Position numbers and translations under genes: made by a program | Shown: one piece after another, positions 1-8,900 of the stretch | How positions within the stretch are numbered: the stretch's first letter is position 1 | Layout: each line of letters opens with the position of its first letter | Assembly (NCBI RefSeq): GCF_004343585.1 | Contig: NZ_SLYW01000001.1 | Span: 682,001-746,000 of the forward strand | Reading direction: 5' to 3' | Source: Neorhizobium sp. JUb45 | GTDB taxonomy: Bacteria; Pseudomonadota; Alphaproteobacteria; Rhizobiales; Rhizobiaceae | Length of the DNA stretch: 64,000 nucleotides | Notes under the pieces: model-generated | What the model was told of the DNA's origin: nothing | Database searches by the model: none | Seen by the model: only the letters and a program-made list of their open reading frames with translations

Positions 1-322
1 AGTGCGAGGCAAAGGTTGGTGGTGACTGGATTTCCAGCGTTTCGCCGGATGCCTGCAATGCGTCCGCCATAGCGTCGGACAGAAGCGCAAAGGCTTCCGT
101 CACCTTGGGCCGCAGGCGTTTGCCACTTTCCGTCAGTTGCAGATCGCGTGGCTTGCGGATGAACACGGTGTCGCCGACGAAATCCTCCAGAAGCTTGATC
201 TGGTAGGTGACGGCCGTCTGCGTCATGCCAAGCTCTTCCGCCGCGCGGGTAAAATTGCCCAGGCGTGCGACCGCTTCGAAAACCCGGAGCGCATTCAGCG
301 TAAAGCGGCGAGACAATTTCAT
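1..322 (-). CDS. LysR-family transcriptional regulator (GcvA-like), 3' end outside window
   Basis: The first 107 codons of a leftward gene. The protein opens with MKLSRRFTLNALRVFEAVAR and continues with NFTRAAEELGMTQTAVTYQI, a typical LysR winged helix-turn-helix in which AVTYQIKLLE is the recognition helix. The wording is closest to the GcvA subgroup. The effector-binding domain lies beyond base 1, so the ligand cannot be judged. The ATG at 320-322 follows a purine-rich AAGAGA. The gene is divergent from the small gene at 430, and LysR proteins usually act in such a shared intergenic region. It lies on the same strand as xdhC, but the small gene lies between them. Family is certain, target unknown. 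Confidence 0.85.
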   Translation of the reverse strand, partial: MKLSRRFTLNALRVFEAVARLGNFTRAAEELGMTQTAVTYQIKLLEDFVGDTVFIRKPRDLQLTESGKRLRPKVTEAFALLSDAMADALQASGETLEIQSPPTFASH

Positions 323-429
323 CGATAAGCTCTCTTGATCGTCGCCGATCGTAATCGAATTGGAATTGCCCGACAATCGGGTGCAACCATCACCGCATGC
401 AACCCTTAAAAAAACGATGTGGAGCGACC

Positions 430-663
430 ATGCTGACCGCAATCGCTGACCTTTTGCCTTCGAAACCGCGTCGCGGTTATGAACTGCCGCGCCGGCTGAT
501 CGGCCTCCTTCGCTGTGTTTTGCAGGGAAGAGCAAGGCGGAGTGCGGTTTTGCCCGATGACCTCAGACGGGATGTCGGCGTTGCCGAGACCTTGCCGGCC
601 GACCGGGCGGATGTTTTCTGGCAGACCCGGCAGGGATCACGGATGCGAGACCTGCCGTTCTGA
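430..663 (+). CDS. Small DUF1127-like protein
   Basis: A 77-residue basic protein. The middle (RRSAVLPDDLRRDVGV) resembles the short arginine-rich DUF1127 motif in which a conserved Leu-x-D-x-G helix follows an Arg-rich segment. Rhizobial DUF1127 proteins of 40-80 residues are often stress-regulated and some bind RNA, but no function can be assigned here. The ATG at 430 is preferred over an in-frame ATG at 397 because GGAG at 421-424 is correctly spaced from it. It is divergent from the LysR gene, so it may be its target. Its last 27 bases overlap the 3' end of xdhC on the other strand. Confidence 0.55.
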   Translation: MLTAIADLLPSKPRRGYELPRRLIGLLRCVLQGRARRSAVLPDDLRRDVGVAETLPADRADVFWQTRQGSRMRDLPF

Positions 664-1470
664 TCGCTTCTCCTGCCGCACGGCATAAACGGTCAGCAGT
701 TCGGCCGCCACCAGAGCGGCAATCACTTCCGGGCGCTTGTCCTTCACCACGCTGCCGCCGATCGGCAGCACGAGGCGTTGCAGCAGAGCCCGGTCTTCGC
801 CCTCGCGTTCCAGCCAGTGCGCAAAGGTGGCGCGTTTGGTGGCTGAGCCGATCATGCCGATATAGGCGAGATCATGCCGGGCAAGGGCGATGCGGGCGAT
901 CAGGAAATCCAGTGCGTGATCATGGGTGAGGATCAACGCTGCACTGCCTGGCGCCATCTTTTCCACCTCGGCTTCCGGCAGTGCCGTCAGCCGGGTATTG
1001 ATGCCAGCCGGCAGGGAGCGCAGTTCCTCGGCCCGGCTTTCCACCACGCTTACCGTAAAGGGCAGGGGGGAAAGTGCCTGTATCAGCGCGCGGCCGACAT
1101 GGCCGGCGCCGAACAGGGTAATGTGCGGCAGGGCGGATTTTTCGGCTTCCAGCCGATGACGCAGGTTCTCCGCAAGCTGCGGCGTCATCATGTCGAACGA
1201 CAGCCGCGTGCGGCCGCCGCAACACTGGCCGATTTCCGGGCCAAGCGGGATATTCATTTCGGCAAGGCCGCTGCCGGCCAGCAGGTCGCGGGCGTTGTCG
1301 ATGGCCATATATTCCAGCTGTCCGCCGCCGATCGTGCCCCAGATCGCATCCGTTGCAACCAGCATGAACGTGCCGGCATCGCGGGGTGTCGAGCCTTTTG
1401 CCTCCGTCACCTCGATGAGGATGCAGGCATGATGTTCAGCAAGGAAATCGAGGGCCGATGACTGGTGCAT
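637..1470 (-). CDS. xdhC: Xanthine dehydrogenase accessory protein XdhC
   Basis: A 277-residue XdhC/CoxI-family protein. XdhC binds molybdenum cofactor, promotes its sulfuration and delivers it to XdhB. The N-terminal domain has EVTEAKGSTPRDAG and the family signature GQCCGGRTRL. The C-terminal half has a Rossmann glycine motif, LFGAGHVGRAL, and the conserved tail LPIGG...KRPEVIAALVAAELL. The start at 1470 (MHQSSALDFL) gives the usual family N-terminus; an ATG pair at 1509 is possible but would add 13 atypical residues. It lies about 2.5 kb downstream of xdhB on the same strand, separated by rightward genes, so it must be transcribed apart from xdhAB. Confidence 0.9.
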   Translation of the reverse strand: MHQSSALDFLAEHHACILIEVTEAKGSTPRDAGTFMLVATDAIWGTIGGGQLEYMAIDNARDLLAGSGLAEMNIPLGPEIGQCCGGRTRLSFDMMTPQLAENLRHRLEAEKSALPHITLFGAGHVGRALIQALSPLPFTVSVVESRAEELRSLPAGINTRLTALPEAEVEKMAPGSAALILTHDHALDFLIARIALARHDLAYIGMIGSATKRATFAHWLEREGEDRALLQRLVLPIGGSVVKDKRPEVIAALVAAELLTVYAVRQEKRSERQVSHP

Positions 1471-1676
1471 GGGGGAGACTGTAGCATCGCGGCAAAACCT
1501 TCGCATCATCCGGATTTATGTCTCCGTATCGGTTTTTGACGCGTTATACTGGTGTCGTTGCAAGGTGAACCAGCAGTGCGAGTTAGAAATTTATCAGTAT
1601 TTTACCGATAGATCTTGCGCATTATCAAATGCTGCGCCGCATTACTGCGTGTCTGCGAAAGTTGCATCCGACTACT

Positions 1677-2618
1677 ATGGCAAAAAGAGAATCGATCGCG
1701 TCGCTGATCCCGGCGTCGCAGGACATCTATCGCAAGATCGTCTTCGAGATTGCCGATGGCATTATCGGCATCGATTCGCATGGCACGATCCGCCTGTGCA
1801 ATCCGGCGGCCGAAGCGATTTTTGGCTGGAAGCCGGGCGAACTGCTGGACAAACCGCTGGAGGTATTGTTGCCGGACCGGCTGCATTCCTTCCACCACAA
1901 GCTGGTCTCCGGTTTCGAACATGGCGCGGCGGATGCCCGCTACATGGGCCAGCGTGATGCCAACACCGTGGGGCGGCGGGCCGATGGTTCCGAAATCCAT
2001 TGCGGCATCACCATCCTGCGCACCGAGGCTGCCGGTGAGCCGATGATGATCGCCGTGGTGCGCGATATCAGCGACCATGTCCGTTACCAGAACGATCTCA
2101 AGCGGCTGGCGGAAACCGATAGTCTGAGCGGCCTTCTCAACCGCCGCGCCTTTCGCGAGCAGGTGTCGGGCAGCCTGATCCGCGATGCGGCGAAGACCGT
2201 GTCGGTGGCGCTGTTCGATCTCGACGGTTTCAAGAGCGTCAATGACCGTTTTGGCCATGATGCCGGCGACGAGGTGATCGTGCGTTTTTCCGAGGTTCTG
2301 CGCAGCACCGTTCGCGCCGACGATATTGTCGGCCGCTGGGGCGGCGAGGAATTTATCCTGTTTCTTCCCGGTTCGGCGGAAATGGCCGCTGTTGTCGTGG
2401 AGCGGGTTCGTGCGCGCTTCACGGAAATCGAATTCCACTGGGAAGGCCATGAGCCGGTCAATCTCACGGTCAGCGCCGGTATCGTGACGACGCTTGCCGG
2501 CGAGGCGCGGCTCGACGATATGGTCACCTGTGCCGACAATGGGCTTTATGAGGCCAAGCGCGGCGGCCGCGACCGACTGGTGTCGGTGGAGATGGAACGG
2601 GTGGCGCTGGCCTCCTGA
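1677..2618 (+). CDS. PAS-GGDEF diguanylate cyclase
   Basis: A 313-residue cytoplasmic protein without membrane segments. Residues about 15-135 form a PAS domain (ADGIIGIDSHGTIRLCNPAAE, then the PAC-like AVVRDISDHVRYQ). Residues about 145-305 form a GGDEF domain with the intact active-site motif GGEEF at 222-226. RADD at 213-216 lies exactly five residues before it and is a canonical inhibitory I-site, so the enzyme should make c-di-GMP and be product-inhibited. The PAS ligand is unknown. The start at 1677 (MAKRES) is chosen over 1629 because the extra 16 residues look non-conserved. It is divergent from xdhC. Confidence 0.88.
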   Translation: MAKRESIASLIPASQDIYRKIVFEIADGIIGIDSHGTIRLCNPAAEAIFGWKPGELLDKPLEVLLPDRLHSFHHKLVSGFEHGAADARYMGQRDANTVGRRADGSEIHCGITILRTEAAGEPMMIAVVRDISDHVRYQNDLKRLAETDSLSGLLNRRAFREQVSGSLIRDAAKTVSVALFDLDGFKSVNDRFGHDAGDEVIVRFSEVLRSTVRADDIVGRWGGEEFILFLPGSAEMAAVVVERVRARFTEIEFHWEGHEPVNLTVSAGIVTTLAGEARLDDMVTCADNGLYEAKRGGRDRLVSVEMERVALAS

Positions 2619-2718
2619 GCGTCCGACCATTCAGGCGGGGACATGTCGCGAATGGCATGGCGAAGCGGGCGGGCATCGGTTATGCACATTGCCACTTCAA
2701 CGCGTGATCCTGCCGCCC

Positions 2719-3633
2719 ATGAAACCCCGCGACCTTGCCATCTATCTCTTTCTCGCCCTTGCCTGGGGCCTTTCCTTCCTTGTCGTGGTCAAGGTGGTCG
2801 ATGCCTTCGGGTTCGTCGCCGCCACTTCCATCCGCGGCTTCATCGCCTGCGGCACGTTGTTTGCGATCGCAAAGCTCACCCACCGCCATCTGGATTTCAG
2901 TGACGGCTGGCAGCCGTTTCTGGTGGTCGGCGCAACCACGGTGGCCGGTCAGCTTCTCGGCCTTTCCTACGCGATACCGATGATCGGCACCGCCATGGCG
3001 GCCATTCTGGTCGCCTCCATCCCGTTGTTTTCCATGGTCATCAGCCAGGTCTGGGGGCTGGAGCGGATGAAGGCGAGCGGCCTGACGGGGCTGGCACTCG
3101 GGGTGGCCGGTATCGTGCTTCTGGTCGGTTTTCCGGCGGTGCCGGTGACGAGCGAATTCGTGTTCGGTTGTGCCGCGGCGCTCGCCGCCTGTTTTTCCGC
3201 CGCCTTCGGCAGCAATTACGCCGCCCACAAGCTGAAACATACCGGATCCTGGGAAGTCACCATCGGCTCCTTCCTGTTCGGCGGGCTGATTTCTGCGCCG
3301 TTTCTTTTTGCCGTGCCGGTGCCGCGTGTGCCGGAAGCGCTCGATATTCTATATCTGCTGATTTCCGCCTGCGTGATGAGCGCCACCACCTATGTTCTCT
3401 ATTTCAAGCTGGTCGGTTCGATCGGCGCGACCAAGGCGATCAGCGTCGAGTTCGCGGTGACCGTGGTGGCGGTTTTCGTCGGTGCCATCGTGCTGGACGA
3501 GCCGCTGTCATCCATCCAGATCGTCGGCGCTGCGGTGATCATTCTCGGCTGCGCGCTGGTGCTGGGCTTGTTTCCGTGGCAGCGGAGCAAGGTGGCGGCA
3601 GTGCCCTTGCCGCATCAGGATGGGGTGCCGTGA
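2719..3633 (+). CDS. EamA/DMT-family transporter
   Basis: A 304-residue integral membrane protein with about ten hydrophobic segments in two EamA repeats. It starts at MKPRDLAIYLFLALAWGLSF, a typical first helix of the drug/metabolite transporter superfamily. The second repeat includes TYVLYFKLVGSIGATKA and a glutamate-containing helix (EFAVTVVAVFVGAIVLDEPL), as in the RhaT/YdcZ type. Members export amino acids, metabolites or drugs; the substrate cannot be told. The open frame extends upstream to 2494 inside the cyclase gene, but the ATG at 2719 matches the family N-terminus. It lies 100 bp after the cyclase gene and may be co-transcribed with it. Confidence 0.85.
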   Translation: MKPRDLAIYLFLALAWGLSFLVVVKVVDAFGFVAATSIRGFIACGTLFAIAKLTHRHLDFSDGWQPFLVVGATTVAGQLLGLSYAIPMIGTAMAAILVASIPLFSMVISQVWGLERMKASGLTGLALGVAGIVLLVGFPAVPVTSEFVFGCAAALAACFSAAFGSNYAAHKLKHTGSWEVTIGSFLFGGLISAPFLFAVPVPRVPEALDILYLLISACVMSATTYVLYFKLVGSIGATKAISVEFAVTVVAVFVGAIVLDEPLSSIQIVGAAVIILGCALVLGLFPWQRSKVAAVPLPHQDGVP

Positions 3634-3704
3634 ATATCTGAGTTTGGTTGTATTTTAAAAGCACGATCAACCGAAATGAATTGACTGCCGTGCATGCTGT
3701 GGCA

Positions 3705-3968
3705 ATGAGCAATTTCACACTCGTCACACTGCTGATTTCCGGCGCCGTCTTCATGGCGACAGGTGGGTATACGCTTTTGCCACGTCAGACCTATGATCAG
3801 AGCTGCGATATCAAGGGCAATATCTCGATCAACTCCGGAGCCAAGATTTATCACGTTCGCGGCCAGGAAAATTATGCGGATACGATTATTCGCACCGAAT
3901 ACGGCGAGCGCTGGTTCTGTTCTGAAACAGAGGCAAGAGCGGCAGGTTGGCGCAAGGCCGGTCGCTGA
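3705..3968 (+). CDS. Small secreted protein with C-terminal ExoI/thermonuclease-tail motif
   Basis: An 87-residue protein. Residues 1-20 (MSNFTLVTLLISGAVFMATG) are hydrophobic, a signal peptide or anchor. The rest carries a conserved two-cysteine module: C-D-I-K-G-N-I-S, then G-A-K-I-Y-H-V-R-G-Q, then GERWFCSETEARAAGWRKA. This module is often found at the C-terminus of rhizobial ExoI-like secreted nuclease homologues and in stand-alone small proteins. No catalytic nuclease residues are present here. The ATG at 3705 is chosen because it begins the hydrophobic stretch. The stop codon is separated from the convergent xdhB stop by two bases. Confidence 0.65.
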   Translation: MSNFTLVTLLISGAVFMATGGYTLLPRQTYDQSCDIKGNISINSGAKIYHVRGQENYADTIIRTEYGERWFCSETEARAAGWRKAGR

Positions 3969-3970
3969 GT

Positions 3971-6307
3971 TTACATCGCCTTCAACCTCTCCACTGCCAT
4001 CAGCACCCGCTCCGGTGTAGCCGGTGCGTCCAGCTTCGGGCAGACGGCATAATCGGCGATGCTCGCCACCGCCATGGAAATCGCCTCCAGAACCGAGATC
4101 GCCAGCATGAAGGGCGGCTCGCCGACGGCCTTGGAGCGGCCGATGGTCGGTTCAGTATTTTCCGCCCATTCCGCAAGCTTCACGTTGAAAATGCGCGGCC
4201 GGTCGGAAGCGAGCGGGATCTTGTAGGTGGAGGGCGCATGGGTGCGCAGCCGTCCCTTGTCGTCCCACCATAGTTCCTCCGTCGTCAGCCAGCCCATGCC
4301 CTGCACGAAAGCGCCTTCCACCTGGCCGATATCGATGGCCGGGTTCAGTGACTTGCCGACGTCATGCAGGATGTCGGTGCGGTCCACCATGTATTCGCCA
4401 GTCAGCGTGTCGATCGACACTTCCGAGACGGCGGCGCCATAGGAGAAATAATAGAAGGGGTGGCCGCGGCCGGCCGCGCGGTCCCAATGGATCTTTGGCG
4501 TCTTGTAGAAACCGGCGGCGGAGAGCTGTACGCGGTCGTAATAGGCGGCGCGCACCAGCGTGTCGAAGGGTACCACTTCCGTGCCGATCCGCACCCGGTT
4601 GGGCAGGAATTCGACGTCGTCTTTATGCACCTTCCACTGGCGGCAGGCGAAATCGACAAGCCGTTCGCGGATCTGTCTTGCGGCATCGTAAGCTGCCATG
4701 CCGTTGAGATCGGAACCGGAAGAGGCGGCGGTGGCGGATGTGTTGGGCACCTTGCCGGTGGTCGTTGCTGTGATCTTTACCCGTTCGATATCGACGTTGA
4801 ACGCGTCTGCCACCACCTGCGCCACCTTGGTGTAAAGGCCCTGGCCCATTTCGGTGCCGCCGTGGTTGAGGTGGATCGAGCCGTCCTGATAAACATGCAC
4901 CAGCGCGCCGGCCTGATTATAGGCGGTCATGGTGAAGGAAATCCCGAATTTCACCGGCGTCAGCGCAATACCCTTGCGGATCACCGGGCTCCGTTCGTTG
5001 AATTCAACGATCGCTTCGCGGCGGGCGCGGTAATCGCTCGACGCCTCCAGTTCCTCGACGATCCGCAGGATGATGTTGTCCTCGACCTCCTGATGATAGG
5101 GCGTGGTGGTGCGGCCCGATCCCGGCTGGCCGTAAAAATTCAGCTTTCGGATATCGAGCGGATCTTTGCCCACGGCATAGGCGATTTCCTCGATGATGCG
5201 TTCGCCGCCGAGCAGGCCCTGCGGCCCGCCGAAACCGCGAAAGGCGGTGTTGGACGTGGTGTGCGTCATCAGCGGTTTCGAGGTCAGCCGCACATGCGGA
5301 TAAAAATAGCTGGAATCGGCATGGAACAGCGCGCGATCGGTGACCGGGCCGGACAGATCCGCCGACCAACCGCAACGCGCCGCATAGGTGGCGTCCACCG
5401 CGTGGATGCGGCCATCCTCGTCGAAGGCGACGTCGTAATCGACCTTGAAGTCGTGGCGCTTGCCGGTGACGACCATGTCCTCGTCGCGGTCGGGACGGAA
5501 TTTCACGGGGCGCTTGAGGGTCTTGGCGGCCAGTGCTGCGAGGCAGGCGAACAGATTGCCCTGCGTTTCCTTGCCGCCGAAACCGCCGCCCATGCGCCGT
5601 GTCTTCACCTCCACCGCATGGTTGGCGATGCCGAGCACATGCGCCACCATATGCTGGATCTCGCTCGGATGCTGGGTGGAGGACCAGACCAGCACATCCT
5701 CATCCTCGCCGGGCATGGCAAAGGCGATCTGGCTTTCGAGGTAAAAATGCTCCTGTCCGCCGATCTCCATCGAGCCCTGTATGCGCAGCGGCGGTTTGTC
5801 GATCTCGGTTTCCGGCTCGCCGCGAAGGAGCGTCATCGGCTGGGTGACCAGCTTGCCGCCGTTTTCGAGTGCGCCTTGAATGTCGCTCCAGTGCGGCAGG
5901 TCGCGATATTCGATTTTTGCCAGCTTTGCCGCCCGCCGCGCCTGATCGCGGGTCTCGGCGATGACGGCAAAGATCGGCTGGCCGTGGAACCGCACGTCGG
6001 TGGTCGCCAGCAGCGGTTCGTCGTGCTGGCCGGTGGAGGCGATGTCGTTGAAGCCGGGCACGTCTTTTTCGGTCAGGACGGCGATGACGCCGGGTGAAGC
6101 TTTTACGGCGTCGAGATCGACCGACAGGAGTTCTGCATGGGCGCGCTCGGATAGGCCAAGCGCACCGTGCAGCGTGCCGGCCGGTTCGGCGATGTCGTCG
6201 ATGTATTCGGCGGTTCCGGTGACGTGTTTATGGGCTGAGTCATGTTTTAGCGAGGTGTGCATCGGGCCGTTGATGACGGATTTTGGGGCGTTGGTGAGCT
6301 TGTCCAT
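3971..6307 (-). CDS. xdhB: Xanthine dehydrogenase, molybdopterin-binding subunit
   Basis: A 778-residue large subunit that oxidises hypoxanthine and xanthine to urate at the Mo centre. It shows the family landmarks in order: GQEHFYLESQIAFAMP, GGGFGGKETQG, the Mo-pterin loop AFRGFGGPQG, GGTEMGQGLYTKVAQV, and near the C-terminus KAVGEPPFMLA with the catalytic glutamate. Length matches bacterial XdhB (about 770-790). The ATG at 6305-6307 is preceded by GGAGG at nine bases, which decides the start. It is the third gene of bdhA-xdhA-xdhB, separated from xdhA by a 187-bp gap that contains a palindromic mosaic repeat. Confidence 0.95.
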   Translation of the reverse strand: MDKLTNAPKSVINGPMHTSLKHDSAHKHVTGTAEYIDDIAEPAGTLHGALGLSERAHAELLSVDLDAVKASPGVIAVLTEKDVPGFNDIASTGQHDEPLLATTDVRFHGQPIFAVIAETRDQARRAAKLAKIEYRDLPHWSDIQGALENGGKLVTQPMTLLRGEPETEIDKPPLRIQGSMEIGGQEHFYLESQIAFAMPGEDEDVLVWSSTQHPSEIQHMVAHVLGIANHAVEVKTRRMGGGFGGKETQGNLFACLAALAAKTLKRPVKFRPDRDEDMVVTGKRHDFKVDYDVAFDEDGRIHAVDATYAARCGWSADLSGPVTDRALFHADSSYFYPHVRLTSKPLMTHTTSNTAFRGFGGPQGLLGGERIIEEIAYAVGKDPLDIRKLNFYGQPGSGRTTTPYHQEVEDNIILRIVEELEASSDYRARREAIVEFNERSPVIRKGIALTPVKFGISFTMTAYNQAGALVHVYQDGSIHLNHGGTEMGQGLYTKVAQVVADAFNVDIERVKITATTTGKVPNTSATAASSGSDLNGMAAYDAARQIRERLVDFACRQWKVHKDDVEFLPNRVRIGTEVVPFDTLVRAAYYDRVQLSAAGFYKTPKIHWDRAAGRGHPFYYFSYGAAVSEVSIDTLTGEYMVDRTDILHDVGKSLNPAIDIGQVEGAFVQGMGWLTTEELWWDDKGRLRTHAPSTYKIPLASDRPRIFNVKLAEWAENTEPTIGRSKAVGEPPFMLAISVLEAISMAVASIADYAVCPKLDAPATPERVLMAVERLKAM

Positions 6308-6336
6308 CAGAGGGTGCCTCCGATTTCGGAGAAAAA

Positions 6337-6472
6337 GACCCCTCCCCACCCTCCCCACAAGGGGGAGGGCTTAACCCAGCCGCTCCGTTGTGGCTCAATT
6401 GAGGCAGACGTTTGCGGCAAGTCTTCTCCCCCCTTGTGGGGGAGATGGCCGGCAGGCCAGAGGGGGCAGGTG
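6337..6472. repeat. RIME-like palindromic intergenic mosaic element
   Basis: Two G/C-run palindromic arms flank a short centre. The left arm (about 6337-6370) contains CTCCCCACAAGGGGGAG; the right arm (about 6424-6472) contains CTCCCCCCTTGTGGGGGAG followed by ATGGCCGGCAGGCCAGAGGG. Each arm is nearly self-complementary, and the two are also inverted copies of each other. This wording matches the rhizobial intergenic mosaic elements (RIME type) known as dispersed repeats in Rhizobium, Agrobacterium and relatives. It lies between xdhA and xdhB and would form strong RNA hairpins in the bdhA-xdhAB transcript. Only this copy was noticed in the window. Confidence 0.75.
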
Positions 6473-6494
6473 GTCGTCGAATGTCTTGTCATCC

Positions 6495-7967
6495 TCACAC
6501 CTCCTCCATCTCGAACCGTTGCAGATGCACCGGCGCACCGGCCGTTTCCAGAAAGAACCGGGTCAGCAGGTTTTTTGCGGTCAGGCTGCGATATTCCGCG
6601 CTCGCCCGCCAGTCGGTCAGCGGCTGGTAATCCTCGTCGAAGGCAAGGCTTGCCTCGGCAACTGTTTGCCAGCTCCATGGCTGGCCGAGAAGCGCTGCCT
6701 CCACCGCCTGCGCACGTTTTGGCGTTGCCGCCATGCCGCCGAAAGCGATGCGGATGTCTCCGACGCATCCCTCGGCATCGATCATCAGGTAAAACGCGCC
6801 GCAGAGCGCCGAAATGTCCTCGTCGCGGCGCTTGGAGATCTTGTAGACGGAAAAGAACGCATCCTCGTGCGGATGCGGCACAAGGATCTCTTCGACGAAT
6901 TCGCCCGGCCGCCGGTCCTGTTTGCCATAGGCGATGAAAAAATCTTCCAGCGGCAGCCTGCGCGAACCTTCGACAGACCGCAGCGTCACGCTGGCGCCGA
7001 GCGCGATCAGCGGCGGCGGCGTGTCGCCGATCGGCGAGCCGTTGGCGATATTGCCGCCGATCGTGCCGGCATTGCGCACCTGCGCGCCACCGATCCGGTC
7101 GATCAGGTCGCCGAATGCCGGGATTTCCATCTGCAGGGTTTCGAGTGCCTGCGCATAGGTAACGCCCGCGCCGAAGGTGATGCCGGTATCGTCGCTCTCG
7201 ATCCGCTGCAATTCGGTGAGGTGATTGATGAAGACGACGGGATCGAGCCGGCGCATCTGTTTCGTCACCCACAGGCCGACATCGGTGGCGCCGGCAACGA
7301 TGGTTGCTTGCGGCGCGTCGGCCAGAATGCCGGCCAGCGCCTCGACACTGCCCGGAATGATCGACCGCGCGCCGTCCTTTTCGACCGCGATCGTGTCGCT
7401 CGAAGATTTCAGCGTCCAGAGTTTTGCCATGATGTCGGCGCGGTCGCGCTCCAGCGGGTCGAACAGGGCGCTCGGGCGGGTGAGCGAAACCTGCTCGGCG
7501 GCCTTGATGATCGGTTCGTATCCGGTGCATCGACAGAGATTGCCTTGCAACGCGATCTCGATCTCCGACCGATCCGGCTCCTCGTTCGACAGCCAGAGGC
7601 CATAGAGCGACATGACAAAACCGGGCGTGCAGAAGCCACATTGCGAGCCATGACAGTCGACCATCGCCTGCTGCACCGGATGCAGCGTGCCGTCTTTTGC
7701 TGCCAGATGTTCGACCGTCACCACATGGGTGGCATGCAGCGATCCAAGAAAGCGGATGCAGGCATTGATGCTTTCATAGACCAGCCTGCCTTCTACCAGT
7801 CGTCCGACCAGCACGGTGCAGGCGCCGCAATCGCCCTCGGCGCAGCCTTCCTTGGTGCCGGTCAGCCGACGGCGCAGCCGCAGGTAATCGAGAAGGGTTT
7901 CCGTGGCTGAAAAGTCGGCCAGCGTGATCTCTTCAGAATTCAGAATGAAGCGTATTGCAGAATTCAT
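6495..7967 (-). CDS. xdhA: Xanthine dehydrogenase, FeS/FAD small subunit
   Basis: A 490-residue fused iron-sulfur and FAD subunit. Residues about 1-165 hold two [2Fe-2S] clusters: the plant-ferredoxin type GTKEGCAEGDCGACTV and the helical type CGFCTPGFVMS...GNLCRCTGY. Residues about 190-370 are the FAD domain, with ATIVAGATDVGLWVTKQMR and GGNIANGSPIGDTPP. The C-terminus is a CO-dehydrogenase flavoprotein C domain. Electrons pass from Mo in XdhB through these centres to NAD+. The open frame runs further upstream into bdhA, but AAGGGGAAC before the ATG at 7965-7967 fixes the start. It lies 59 bp after bdhA. Confidence 0.95.
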   Translation of the reverse strand: MNSAIRFILNSEEITLADFSATETLLDYLRLRRRLTGTKEGCAEGDCGACTVLVGRLVEGRLVYESINACIRFLGSLHATHVVTVEHLAAKDGTLHPVQQAMVDCHGSQCGFCTPGFVMSLYGLWLSNEEPDRSEIEIALQGNLCRCTGYEPIIKAAEQVSLTRPSALFDPLERDRADIMAKLWTLKSSSDTIAVEKDGARSIIPGSVEALAGILADAPQATIVAGATDVGLWVTKQMRRLDPVVFINHLTELQRIESDDTGITFGAGVTYAQALETLQMEIPAFGDLIDRIGGAQVRNAGTIGGNIANGSPIGDTPPPLIALGASVTLRSVEGSRRLPLEDFFIAYGKQDRRPGEFVEEILVPHPHEDAFFSVYKISKRRDEDISALCGAFYLMIDAEGCVGDIRIAFGGMAATPKRAQAVEAALLGQPWSWQTVAEASLAFDEDYQPLTDWRASAEYRSLTAKNLLTRFFLETAGAPVHLQRFEMEEV

Positions 7968-8026
7968 GTCGTTCCCCTTGGGCTTGCACCGTTTTCGGTG
8001 TCTGTTTTGGCCCTCGAATCCCGATC

Positions 8027-8803
8027 CTATTGCGCAGTCCAGCCGCCGTCGATGGAAATATGCGTGCCGGTGATACTGCGGGCGGCATCGCTGGCCAGAT
8101 AAAGCGCGGTTGCGGCCACTTCCTCGATGCCGACGAATTCCTTGGTGGCCTGCAGACGCAGCAGAACCTCGTCCTTCACCTGTGCTTCGCTGATGCCCTT
8201 CTCGCGGGCCTGATCGGGGATCTGCTTTTCGACCAGCGGCGTCAGAACGAAGCCGGGGCAGATGGCGTTGACGGTGATGTTTTCCTGCGCCAGTTCCAGC
8301 GCCGCCGTCTTGGTCAGGCCCATGATGCCGTGTTTGGCCGCGACATAGGCCGATTTGAACGGCGAGGCGACAAGGCCGTGGGCAGAGGCAATGTTGATGA
8401 TGCGGCCTTTGCCGGCCGCTTTCATTAGCGGGATGGTGTGGCGCATCGTATGGAAGGCCGAGGAGAGCAGGATGGCGATCAGCTGGTCCCATTTTTCCGG
8501 CGGAAATTCTTCGATCCTCGCCACATGCTGGATGCCGGCATTGTTGACCAGCACATCGATGCCGCCCAATTCTTTCGCGGCGGTGCCGATCAGATCCTCG
8601 ATCTCGTCAGGCCGGGTCATGTCGGCGGGGTGGTAGATGATGCGTCCGCCGGTGAGGGCGCCGAGATCCTGCAGGGTTGCTTCGATCGTCTCGAAAGGCC
8701 CAAACCCGTTGATCACGACATTGGCGCCATCGGCGGCGAATGCGCGGGCTATCCCCAGCCCGATGCCGGAGGTGGAGCCGGTAACGACGACGGTTCTTGG
8801 CAT
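8027..8803 (-). CDS. bdhA: D-3-hydroxybutyrate dehydrogenase (SDR family)
   Basis: A 258-residue classical short-chain dehydrogenase. It has the NAD motif TGSTSGIGLGIA, NNAGIQH, the catalytic Ser in IINIASAHG and YVAAK (Tyr-x3-Lys), and ends with SIDGGWTAQ. The pattern IQHVARIEEFPPEKWD and the loop PLVEKQIPDQAREKGIS are characteristic of 3-hydroxybutyrate dehydrogenase, which oxidises the PHB breakdown product to acetoacetate. In Sinorhizobium, bdhA is known to lie upstream of xdhA and xdhB in one operon, the same order as here, which supports the call. GGGAGG lies seven bases before the ATG. Cytoplasmic, expected tetramer. Confidence 0.9.
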   Translation of the reverse strand: MPRTVVVTGSTSGIGLGIARAFAADGANVVINGFGPFETIEATLQDLGALTGGRIIYHPADMTRPDEIEDLIGTAAKELGGIDVLVNNAGIQHVARIEEFPPEKWDQLIAILLSSAFHTMRHTIPLMKAAGKGRIINIASAHGLVASPFKSAYVAAKHGIMGLTKTAALELAQENITVNAICPGFVLTPLVEKQIPDQAREKGISEAQVKDEVLLRLQATKEFVGIEEVAATALYLASDAARSITGTHISIDGGWTAQ

Positions 8804-8900
8804 GCGGTTTCCTCCCGAGCAGCCATGATGCTGCCCGGCAGGTTACGCGTATTTCAGTTCGTCAGGCAATGCATGAGCGGAGTGGCCATCAGGTACGAGG

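Noticed and set aside
4364..6097. 577-codon open frame antisense to xdhB
   Set aside because: It mirrors the codon bias of xdhB, whose motifs are all intact; the antisense product shows no fold or signal.
6390..7910. 506-codon open frame antisense to xdhA
   Set aside because: xdhA has both iron-sulfur motifs and a clear ribosome-binding site; the antisense frame starts inside the repeat and has no recognisable domain.
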